Origin: an uncultured Lachnospiraceae bacterium
GTDB lineage: Bacteria; Bacillota; Clostridia; Lachnospirales; Lachnospiraceae
Length of the DNA stretch: 32,046 nucleotides
Reading direction: 5' to 3'
NCBI GenBank assembly: GCA_949132985.1
Contig: CASCGD010000028.1
Span: 1-32,046 of the forward strand
This document shows positions 22,989 through 29,745 of the stretch, in pieces. The stretch's first letter is position 1, and the number at the start of each line of letters is the position of its first letter. A model generated the notes under the pieces. The model searched no databases, was not told the origin of the DNA, and was given only the letters and a program-made list of their open reading frames with translations. The translations under genes were made by a program, and so were the position numbers.

Positions 22989-24677
22989 CTATTTTTCCAA
23001 ATTCACGATCATTTGATAGACAATCAGACCGATTCTGACGGCAAGCACCTCCGTAGGGTTGTGAAAATCAATCCCCGTGATCGCTGCGATCCGGTCAATC
23101 CGATAGGCCGCCGTTTTGTAATGGATAAACAGCTCCTGCGCGGTTTTCGTGAGACTCTGGTTTCTGTCGAGATAGGTGTTCAGCGTCTGAATCAGCTCCT
23201 GTCTCTGGTTTTTCTTATAGTGCAAAAGCTTCTGCAGAGATTCCGGGATATACTCATAAAGCTCCTGCGTACTGTCCGTCTTGCACAAAAGCTTGAATAT
23301 TCCCATATCGGAAAAAAACGTAAGATAAGGCGAAGGACCTGTTTTCTCATCCTCAAATACCCGGACAATCTCCAGGGAGTCGCCCGCTTCCCTGAAGCTT
23401 TCCGAAATATTGCCGATTCCTTCAACTTCCTTCCCCACACCTGCCCGGACCTTAAGCTCCTTATTTTTCCGGCTGATTCTTCCCTGAACCCGCTCCACCG
23501 TTGCTTTCAGCTCCCTGCGGTAATTCTTCTGGTTCTGCCCGGGCGAAAGCAACTGGATCACGATCACCTTGTCCGCATCCTCTCTGGCCTTCACATCCTT
23601 AAATTCGCTGAGAATGGCCTCCTTTAAAAGATCCTCGTATTCGAATGTCTTGTCCAGCTTTTCAAACTCTTCCGCAGCCTCATTCCACAATTTAAAAATC
23701 AATACCCGGTAATTTGCATTCATCGGCAGGCCCAGATGCCTGACTGCCTGCCCCAGCTCCTGCTTTGAGCGATTCTCTCCATTCAAAAGCTGCGTGATGA
23801 TATCGTTGCGAAATTTTTCTTCCAGCTCCGCCACCGTATGCTGGCGAAACAGCTCCTGCCGGAGGGCTGTCACCGCGTTTTCAACCGTAATCTCATCCAT
23901 TTCCCCGAAAGGATTCCGCGATGCCGTCACCGCCAGATACATACCCCTGTTGTACGCGATCTTCCATTTTACCAGATACTGATCGCATTCCCCCTCATCC
24001 GCATCCGCCGACCGTACGCGCTGCCTCAAATACGTATAGTTGGAATAAAACTGCGGATGATATTCCTCCGCCTGCTCTGAGATAGACAGCGTCTGCACGC
24101 TCCCCTCCGTTCCTGCCAGATAATCCATATTCTGGTTGAAAATCGCTGCCGGATTGCCGAGAAGCCTTTCCAAAACATCCAGAATCTGCCGGACACTGTC
24201 CTCCCCCGGTCCGTAGGAAAAAGATAACGCTGTAAAATTGTCATAGGTTGTCTTGAAATATTTCAGCTGTCTTACTTCTTTATCAAACAGTCGTTCCAAA
24301 ATCGGCTTTAAGATTTCCCGGAAAGCCAGCTCGAAAGCGACCTCCAGAATCGGAACAGAGAACTCTTCTGCAAAGTTCAGGATATAGTTTACCCGTTCAT
24401 CAATGTTTTCCACGTCATTTCCCCGTTTGAAAACAATCGCGCTCACCCTTTTTGCCGCAATCTCCCTGAAATAGCAGTCAAACTCATCCATCGCACAGGC
24501 ACGAAATGCATAGAACCTTGTCAGCAGCACCTCGCCTCCGTTGATAAACCTCACAATATCCGGAGCCTCGATGATCGTTGCTCCCTGTATCTCGTTGTCC
24601 AATCCGGCCTTTCCGCCCAAAAGCTTTGCACCGCTGAAAATTTCCTCCTTCAGCATGTCTCTCACGCGAAATCCCAT
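22989..24677 (-). CDS. PucR-family purine catabolism regulator
   Basis: Transcription factor of 562 residues. The N-terminal ~130 residues match the PucR sensory domain (RDMLKEEIFSGAKLLGG, then IIEAPDIVRFINGGEVLLTR). The middle is a variable, largely helical region. The last ~60 residues carry the PucR/CdaR helix-turn-helix (TLNTYLDRNQSLTKTAQELF, HYKTAAYRIDRI). In B. subtilis PucR activates purine-degradation genes in response to allantoin-type intermediates, and the setting here suggests the same role. The ribosome site is GGGGAGAAAGAGG. The 3' end faces allH. The stem-loop at 24749-24794 lies in its leader. Confidence 0.9.
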   Translation of the reverse strand: MGFRVRDMLKEEIFSGAKLLGGKAGLDNEIQGATIIEAPDIVRFINGGEVLLTRFYAFRACAMDEFDCYFREIAAKRVSAIVFKRGNDVENIDERVNYILNFAEEFSVPILEVAFELAFREILKPILERLFDKEVRQLKYFKTTYDNFTALSFSYGPGEDSVRQILDVLERLLGNPAAIFNQNMDYLAGTEGSVQTLSISEQAEEYHPQFYSNYTYLRQRVRSADADEGECDQYLVKWKIAYNRGMYLAVTASRNPFGEMDEITVENAVTALRQELFRQHTVAELEEKFRNDIITQLLNGENRSKQELGQAVRHLGLPMNANYRVLIFKLWNEAAEEFEKLDKTFEYEDLLKEAILSEFKDVKAREDADKVIVIQLLSPGQNQKNYRRELKATVERVQGRISRKNKELKVRAGVGKEVEGIGNISESFREAGDSLEIVRVFEDEKTGPSPYLTFFSDMGIFKLLCKTDSTQELYEYIPESLQKLLHYKKNQRQELIQTLNTYLDRNQSLTKTAQELFIHYKTAAYRIDRIAAITGIDFHNPTEVLAVRIGLIVYQMIVNLEK

Positions 24678-24748
24678 ATCCCTCTTTCTCCCCTCCAGCC
24701 GACCGATGCAACCTGTACGAACGCCAAAACCACGCGGCTATTTTTTCA

Positions 24749-24794
24749 GAGATTATATGAGGAGGCAATCCCCTCATTACCTCCTCGTAATCTC
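24749..24794 (-). promoter_or_regulatory. Stem-loop in pucR leader
   Basis: Arms GAGATTA + GAGGAGG pair with CCTCCTC + TAATCTC, broken only by a small asymmetric bulge. On the minus strand the structure starts a few bases after the nitroreductase stop and buries a GAGGAGG sequence. A short reading frame beginning ATGAGG right after that sequence overlaps the pucR start in another frame. Terminator, attenuator or leader-peptide control are all possible; there is no T-run after the stem. Confidence 0.4.
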
Positions 24795-24800
24795 GTTTAT

Positions 24801-25325
24801 TTAAAACTTTTCTCTGTGAATCTTCTCCATGGGCAGCTCATCCAGAGTATGCGCATCAGGATGCTCCGCTGTCATTCCAAGCGACAGAATCGCCTCCACA
24901 GCGTATTTCCCCGGGATGCCCAGAAGCTCCCTGATATAGTCCTCCGTCGGCCTTGCGTCCGAGGTCTCCCGAAGCCTTCCCTGCACCCAGCAGCTTCCGA
25001 CTCCAAGGCAGTCCGCCATCAAATGCATGTTCGCCATGGCCACCGAGCAGTCCTCCGTCCACACATCCGTCTTCTCCGTATCTCCTGCCACAACAACGGC
25101 GCAGTCCGCATGCTCAATCATGGCAGCCCCCGCCGCCCTGCTCTTTGACAGCTTTGCGAGAACCGCCTTATCCCTTACCACAATAAATTCCCAGGGCTTT
25201 AAATTCTTTCCGGACGCAGACAAGAGTCCCGCCTTTAAAATATGATCCAGCGCTTCCTCCGAAACTGCTTCATCGGTGTACGACCGCACGCTTCTGCGGT
25301 TTCTCATAATCTCCAATAAATCCAT
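24801..25325 (-). CDS. Nitroreductase-family FMN oxidoreductase
   Basis: Small NAD(P)H:FMN oxidoreductase, 174 residues, normal for the single-domain clostridial members. Motifs are MRNRRSVRSYTDEAV at the N-terminus (phosphate-binding arginines of FMN), LLSASGKNLKPWEFIVV, and LGVGSCWVQG near the C-terminal half. I chose the ATG at 25325, which has AGAGG upstream; the longer in-frame ORF starting at 25376 has no ribosome site. It lies between the XRE-GntR regulator and pucR on the same strand. Substrate and link to allantoin use are unknown. Confidence 0.85.
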   Translation of the reverse strand: MDLLEIMRNRRSVRSYTDEAVSEEALDHILKAGLLSASGKNLKPWEFIVVRDKAVLAKLSKSRAAGAAMIEHADCAVVVAGDTEKTDVWTEDCSVAMANMHLMADCLGVGSCWVQGRLRETSDARPTEDYIRELLGIPGKYAVEAILSLGMTAEHPDAHTLDELPMEKIHREKF

Positions 25326-25388
25326 CGCTCTACCTCTTCCTGTTTTCATACATATTTTCAAACATATCGCCGGCAAATGCTCCCTCCA

Positions 25389-26378
25389 CTACCTGTAATC
25401 ATAGCGCCCAAGCGATTTTTCCATATGCGCCTCCATAGCAAGGGACGCGCCTTTTTCATCCCCCGCCAGTATCAGGCCATATATTTTCTGATGCTCCTCA
25501 TAAATGTCCTGCAGCTGGTTCTCATCCATCATGCCGCTTTTACTCACATGCCGCATGAGATTGCTGATGGTCTGTATCATGCTGTAGATCACCTGATTCC
25601 CGGAACACTTGGCAATGCAGATATGAAATGCGAGATCCGCATCCAGAAACCCCTTAAAATCCTTCTCCATATAAGACCTGTGCAGCCGGTGTGAAATATC
25701 ATGCAGATGGTTCCGGTTCTCCTCCGTGATGTTTTCCGCCGCCAGACCAGCCGCTTCCACCTCCAGAAGATTGCGCACCTCGACGATACTGTCGATCTGG
25801 TTCCCGTTCAAAAACAGGGACCAGGACAGGGGCACGATAAAAAAATCGGCCTCACGGTTACTGATATAGCTTCCCTGTCCGGGTCTGATATCCACCATCC
25901 CCAGAATCTCCAGAACCTTCATCGCTTCCCGCAGGGCGGAGCGCCCCACGCCAAGCTTTTCAGCCAGCACACGGTCCGGCTCAATCCGGTCGCCCTTTTT
26001 CAGGCGATGGTCAAACATCTGCTCCGCAAAATACGTGGTAAGGCGGTTGACCAGATGGTTGATATTCCCTTTTTTTGCCGTTCCCTGGCTTTCCGTATCG
26101 CGGGCCGCACTAGGCGGCAGCAGTGCGCGGACCCTCTCCGCAAATTCCTCCGGCGGCATGGAAAGCAGCATGGAATCCATGCCAAGCTGCTCCGCCACAG
26201 AAAGAACCACTTCACCAAGCCGCGCCCCGCCTTTCGACTCCAGATTGGAGTAGGTCGCGATACTCATCGTCGGCTTTTCTGCCCCGCAGGAGAGAAATCG
26301 TTCGATAAATTCTTTTTGTGTCAGCCCTAGCTCGTTTCTCAACAACCGCAGATTTTCTTTTTTATTTGCCGGGTTCAT
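25389..26378 (-). CDS. XRE-GntR-FCD fusion transcription regulator
   Basis: 329 residues with two DNA-binding domains. Residues ~5-75 read as an XRE/Cro helix-turn-helix (LRLLRNELGLTQKEFIERF, SIATYSNLES). Residues ~105-172 are a GntR winged helix (RIEPDRVLAEKLGVGRSALR, MVDIRPGQGSYI). Residues ~180-320 are an FCD ligand domain with the metal-site residues Asp248, His252, His296 and His318. Usual FadR-type GntR proteins are ~230 residues and lack the first domain. FCD proteins bind small carboxylic acids, so a pathway acid such as allantoate, ureidoglycolate or oxamate is a reasonable effector guess. It sits immediately after allE and probably controls the island. Confidence 0.85.
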   Translation of the reverse strand: MNPANKKENLRLLRNELGLTQKEFIERFLSCGAEKPTMSIATYSNLESKGGARLGEVVLSVAEQLGMDSMLLSMPPEEFAERVRALLPPSAARDTESQGTAKKGNINHLVNRLTTYFAEQMFDHRLKKGDRIEPDRVLAEKLGVGRSALREAMKVLEILGMVDIRPGQGSYISNREADFFIVPLSWSLFLNGNQIDSIVEVRNLLEVEAAGLAAENITEENRNHLHDISHRLHRSYMEKDFKGFLDADLAFHICIAKCSGNQVIYSMIQTISNLMRHVSKSGMMDENQLQDIYEEHQKIYGLILAGDEKGASLAMEAHMEKSLGRYDYR

Positions 26379-26410
26379 CGATCTCTTTTCTCTCTAATAT
26401 TTATTTAAAG

Positions 26411-26556
26411 TAACGCCCGCCTGCAGAATGGAGGTAATGACCGCTCGCATAGCTCACGGGCAAATCGTCAGGAAGCATCCTAAAAAAATGCTTCACATTT
26501 TGCTTCCTTCCTCTCACGGGCAAATCATCGGGATGCATCCTGAAAAAATGCGCTCC
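26411..26556. repeat. Island hairpin repeat, one and a half diverged units
   Basis: The gap between allE and the XRE-GntR gene holds CGCCCGCCTGC, GCTCGCATAGCTCACGGGC, then GGAAGC...ATGCTTCACATTTTGCTTCC, then a second partial unit (CTCACGGGCAAATCATCGGGATGCATC). Same plan and orientation as the array at 13416-13700, with base changes that weaken the second hairpin. Confidence 0.7.
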
Positions 26557-26558
26557 TC

Positions 26559-27353
26559 CTATAATGCAACGTCTCGGTTGCAGTCCTTGGAGTAAATATA
26601 GGTCAGCTCCTCCTCGCGTCCCGCATCGCCTACCGCATAGCAGCCCTGAGGGCAGTATGCATCCATGAATACATAATCGCCCTTCTTGACCGGCAGCCAC
26701 GTATCGTCCAGCTTATACATCCCCTTTCCGGACAGGAATAACATGCCGTGCTCCTGTACATGGGTCTCAATGTAACCGTGGGAAGCGCCGATATGGAACT
26801 TTAAGATATGCATATTCATATCAAATCCAAAATCATCAGTAGGAAGGAAATTCTGAATGTAGCAATTGTCCATTCCTTCATAGGAAATCCACTCCAGATC
26901 GTTCGCATTACCGACAACCGTATAAGCATGGTAGCCCTCTGCCTTCTCATATCTGCGTCTGTACAGATAAATCTTCGCATCCGCTCCGCTCTTGTTTTCG
27001 AAGGAAACCGGTTTATCCTCCGGGGAGTAGATGTATCCGCCCTGTGTAAGCTCCGCCTCCTGATCGGCATTCTTCACCGTAACCGCACCCTCCATCACAT
27101 ACAGAAATGTCTCGATGCCGTCCCCGCCGATGCCGTCCTTTTTGCCTCCCGCATGTGCCGTTACCAGATAATCCGCAAAGGATGCACCCATCGCAGGGGA
27201 GCCAAGGATGGTCACGTCACAGTTCACATAGCCGGGGATCGCGTTCTTTACCAGTCCGTCCGGCTCTAAAAGCACCCAGTTCTCCTTCTTGACAATCGAG
27301 CGTGTCGCCATCAGTTCGTCGCGGTATCCAATCTGTCCGTTCAAATAGCTCAT
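26559..27353 (-). CDS. allE: (S)-ureidoglycine aminohydrolase
   Basis: Bicupin enzyme of 264 residues that would release ammonia from (S)-ureidoglycine to give (S)-ureidoglycolate. The C-terminal cupin holds the metal site: Glu196, His198 and His202 in HGYIETHVQEHG and Gln236 in CPQGCYA, corresponding to the manganese ligands known for E. coli AllE (YlbA). The N-terminal cupin lacks a comparable set, as in the family. The ribosome site is GAGAGGA. It is the most upstream structural gene of the leftward island, separated from the rest of the all genes by the two regulators and the nitroreductase. Confidence 0.92.
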   Translation of the reverse strand: MSYLNGQIGYRDELMATRSIVKKENWVLLEPDGLVKNAIPGYVNCDVTILGSPAMGASFADYLVTAHAGGKKDGIGGDGIETFLYVMEGAVTVKNADQEAELTQGGYIYSPEDKPVSFENKSGADAKIYLYRRRYEKAEGYHAYTVVGNANDLEWISYEGMDNCYIQNFLPTDDFGFDMNMHILKFHIGASHGYIETHVQEHGMLFLSGKGMYKLDDTWLPVKKGDYVFMDAYCPQGCYAVGDAGREEELTYIYSKDCNRDVAL

Positions 27354-27394
27354 TGTAAATTCCTCTCTTTCTTAAAAGAATGTTAAATTAATAA

Positions 27395-27423
27395 ATAATG
27401 ATATATTTGGCTGTTGTGGTCAA
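27395..27423 (-). promoter_or_regulatory. Candidate promoter of allE
   Basis: Minus-strand TTGACC (27418-27423) and CATTAT (27395-27400), 17-base spacer, about 40 bases upstream of the allE start. The -35 box is good and the -10 box is fair. Confidence 0.45.
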
Positions 27424-27538
27424 CCAATTTTCATATTTCGATGATAACAAACATATAAAAAAAATTCAAGTGGCATTTAAGACAAATTCCACCCGTGTTT
27501 TTTGTTTATTTTTCCTTATTTTCATCGTTTTTTACTAC

Positions 27539-27566
27539 TTGAATTTATCATCTGTTATGTTATACT
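27539..27566 (+). promoter_or_regulatory. Candidate promoter of the alpha/beta hydrolase
   Basis: TTGAAT (27539-27544), 16-base spacer, TATACT (27561-27566). It leaves a leader of about 110 bases before the ATG at 27682. Confidence 0.55.
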
Positions 27567-27681
27567 TGTAATGGTTCGCTGGATTTCACACCTTCTTCGG
27601 ACCACTAAAAATAAAATTTTTACCGCGAACTTTCCCCTATATTTTCAACCACTTTTTAATTATCCAAAAGGAGATTTATCC

Positions 27682-28587
27682 ATGCTGCAGACAAAAGAGC
27701 TATCCATTCCCGGCGCACCCTATGAAAAATCCGCCACCGTATACTTTGACACAGACCACAAATCAAAAGCCTGTATCTTATATTTCCACGGCGGCGGATT
27801 ATTATACGGGACGAGAACGGATCTCCCCGAGCTTCATCTGAAATTTTTGACAGAAAACGGTTTCCCCGTCATCGCCTGCGATTACCCCCTCGCCCCCGCC
27901 GCGAAGCTGGAGCAGATATTTGCGGACGTCTGCGCCTCCGTCAACCATTATCTTGAAAATACCGCTCTCTACATAGCGGACTGCAAGAATACAACGGACG
28001 AAGCCACGGGGATGACGCTTCCCTATTTTCTCTGGGGACGTTCCGCCGGGGCTTATCTGTCCCTGCTGGCGGGCGCATACGGCAAATTTTCGCAAAAGCC
28101 GGCGGGACTCATTTCCTACTACGGCTACGGTTTTCTCTGCGACGGGTGGTTTCTGACTCCCAGCAATTATTACTGTACTCTCCCGTCCGTAAACGAGTCA
28201 ATCCTCCATGCAATTCCCTCCGAGATCCACGCAGGCGGAGACTTAAATACGCATTACAGCGTCTACGTCTATGCAAGACAGACCGGGACATGGCTGGATC
28301 TGATCTACTGCGGGCGGCAAAAATTTTTCTACCTCGACTACACCCTGCGCACCTGCGAGAAGCTGTCCTGTCCGCTCTTTTGCGCCCACAGCACCGGCGA
28401 CACGGATGTCCCCTACTCAGAATTTGTGGAGCTTTGCAATAAATACCAGCCCCAGCGGTTTGTGGCCTCCCACAATATGCACGATTTCGACCGGGACGAG
28501 AAGAATCCCATCACCATGCGGCTGCTGGAGGCGACCCTGAAATTCCTGGAGCAAAAGCTTCTGCGGGACGGCCACTGCAAAAAATAG
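27682..28587 (+). CDS. Alpha/beta-hydrolase fold esterase-like protein
   Basis: Soluble hydrolase of 301 residues. It has the oxyanion motif YFHGGGLLYGTR, the nucleophile elbow WGRSAGAYLSLL (serine of GxSxG), a probable acid in STGDTDVPYSE and a probable catalytic histidine in ASHNMHDFDR. This is the layout of the HGGG (hormone-sensitive-lipase-like/acetyl-esterase) group. I chose the ATG at 27682, with AAGGAG 9 bases upstream; the earlier in-frame ATG at 27502 is AT-rich leader. No signal peptide is seen. The substrate is unknown. It is divergent from allE, and nothing requires it to belong to the allantoin pathway. Confidence 0.8.
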   Translation: MLQTKELSIPGAPYEKSATVYFDTDHKSKACILYFHGGGLLYGTRTDLPELHLKFLTENGFPVIACDYPLAPAAKLEQIFADVCASVNHYLENTALYIADCKNTTDEATGMTLPYFLWGRSAGAYLSLLAGAYGKFSQKPAGLISYYGYGFLCDGWFLTPSNYYCTLPSVNESILHAIPSEIHAGGDLNTHYSVYVYARQTGTWLDLIYCGRQKFFYLDYTLRTCEKLSCPLFCAHSTGDTDVPYSEFVELCNKYQPQRFVASHNMHDFDRDEKNPITMRLLEATLKFLEQKLLRDGHCKK

Positions 28588-28627
28588 AAGAACAAAGATT
28601 GTAACATAGAAGGTTTTTACTGTGACG

Positions 28628-28885
28628 ATCGGGTAGGAGGCTACCCATTAATTGAGCAGCCGACCTCCCACACCACTGTACGTACCGTTCGGTATACAGC
28701 GGTTCAATAGTTTTCACGATACTTTTAGATAATAGTCAAGCATGGAGATATAGCCCAGCTTGGCTATTATTTTATTGGTAAGGGCAACGCTTAATATCTG
28801 TGCTGTCCTCCAGTAACCTTTCCGGCTGTTGGCTATCTGATGCACCTGCCATTCTTCAATCTTTAACGCTCTTAGGTTTCGGTTT
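28628..28885 (-). mobile_element. Group II intron 3' remnant
   Basis: On the minus strand the end of a maturase reading frame is followed by a domain V-like hairpin (GAACCGCTGTATACCGAACG, then GTACGTACAGTGG) and a domain VI-like part ending CCTACCCGAT near 28628. This order, maturase end then DV then DVI, is that of bacterial group II introns. The 5' two-thirds or more of the intron, including domains I-III and most of the reverse transcriptase, is gone. The break near 28885 joins directly to a solute-binding-protein fragment, so the element cannot splice or move. Confidence 0.8.
28714..28881 (-). pseudogene. Group II intron reverse transcriptase/maturase, C-terminal fragment
   Basis: About 55 residues ending the ORF match the extreme C-terminus of LtrA-type proteins: a helix before VHQIANSRKGYWRTAQ, then LTNKIIAKLGYISMLDYY. 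This is the D/En-less tail found in many bacterial class introns. The reverse-transcriptase and maturase-X cores are absent. The residues encoded upstream of about 28881 belong to another sequence read in the wrong frame. Confidence 0.8.
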
Positions 28886-29316
28886 GGAAAGCTGATCCTT
28901 CGTACCAAAGTTTGTGAAAAAGTTTTCAAGCTCATCCTTATCAACAGAGGTCGGCACCATACAGATATCTCCCCAGTCGCCGGTCGTAAGTCTTAAGGAA
29001 ACGTCATTCGCATAATCCGTGATTCCCTCGTACTCAATATTGACATTCGGATACATCTTTTGGAACTCTGTTATGTAGCCCATAAAGACACTGTCGATAA
29101 TATCCGTCTTGTGCGTCAGAAATTTCAGATCCGCCTTGATATCAGTGTAATCCTCTCCCAGCTTGATCTGGTCGATGGTCACATCCATCTGCTCCTGCGG
29201 TTCCCCCCCGATTCATTTTCGCTCCCTGAATCGCCGGAACCACATGCGCCAAGCGATAAAACCATCGCTGCCGATGCCGCAACTGCCAACATCTTTTTGA
29301 ATGCTTTCTTTTTCAT
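28885..29316 (-). pseudogene. ABC sugar-type solute-binding lipoprotein, truncated and frameshifted
   Basis: Starts with a lipoprotein signal peptide: MKKKAFKKMLAVAASAAM, then a lipobox ending LGAC, then a Gly/Ser-rich linker. After a run of seven G the frame shifts by one. In the other frame typical family-1 binding-protein sequence continues (DLKFLTHKTD, FQKMYPNVNIEYEGITDYA, TTGDWGDICMVP) up to about FGTKDQL, where it meets the intron remnant. Eight G would restore one frame, so the shift is a single-base loss or a homopolymer sequencing error. About 140 of the usual ~430 residues remain, with no permease genes beside it. Ribosome site GGAGAAG. Confidence 0.8.
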
Positions 29317-29649
29317 GATTCTTCTCCTTTTTTGTTTTGTTAACTTGTTTCTTGTTAAATTAACTATGCATCTTTGTATTCATAAATTTAATACTTTTTT
29401 TATTAATTTTAATCTATAAAAACCCATTTTCGGCACTTTATTTAATTTTCCATCTTGGTTTTTGTCTATTTTTACTATAGAAACCGCCTGATACAACGAA
29501 TATTAAGTAACTGGCGTAAAAACAGATCCTTCCTGCAGGATTCTTTGCCTGCGTCGGCCGCTGAAATGACACCTTTCCTTCCCGCCGCAGTACGGCATAC
29601 TTTTTCTTCGCGCGCGTGCGCATCCTGCGTGGAGCGCTTTTGATTCCCT
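29317..29649. other. Non-coding stretch upstream of the binding-protein fragment
   Basis: No convincing gene. The first part is very AT-rich and holds TTAAC...GTTAA arms at about 29340-29357 and TATTAATTTTAAT at 29401-29413, a 13-mer also found in the lacI promoter; these may be operator sites. The rest (29480-29649) is ordinary-looking GC-richer sequence with only short overlapping ORFs lacking ribosome sites. Confidence 0.4.
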
Positions 29650-29707
29650 CGGACAATAAAAAAACAGCCACGTTTGCATGCATATTTGACAAATGCCGCG
29701 AGGGTCA
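29650..29707 (+). repeat. Second copy of the 18893-19004 structured repeat (core only)
   Basis: Starts CGGACAAT, ends with TTTGAC-aatgccgcgagg-GTCAAA, and contains GCCACGTTTGCATG. Aligned by hand with the minus strand of 18942-19002 it shows one indel and about 35 of 40 identical bases in the 3' part. The small hairpin TTTGAC/GTCAAA and its loop GCCGCGAG are conserved. It abuts the terminator of the LacI gene. Confidence 0.65.
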
Positions 29708-29708
29708 A

Positions 29709-29737
29709 AAAAAGAGCGATTCGACATCGCTCTTTTT
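29709..29737 (-). terminator. Bidirectional intrinsic terminator after the LacI regulator
   Basis: GAGCGAT (29714-29720), loop TCGAC, ATCGCTC (29726-29732), flanked by a run of A on the left and TTTTT on the right. On the minus strand it lies 9 bases after the regulator's stop and is followed by a T-run, a textbook rho-independent terminator; it would also work on the plus strand. Confidence 0.85.
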
Positions 29738-29745
29738 CGTTCTTC

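Noticed and set aside
27354..27681. Purine-type riboswitch before allE or the hydrolase
   Set aside because: The sequence is AT-rich with no recognisable three-way junction or conserved loop bases; only promoters could be supported.
28511..28717. 68-residue minus-strand ORF over the intron end
   Set aside because: It runs through the domain V region and antisense to the hydrolase end; it is structured RNA sequence, not a gene.
29680..29740. Small RNA gene ending in the strong terminator
   Set aside because: The hairpin with T-run is fully explained as the LacI gene terminator, and I see no good promoter for a separate plus-strand RNA.
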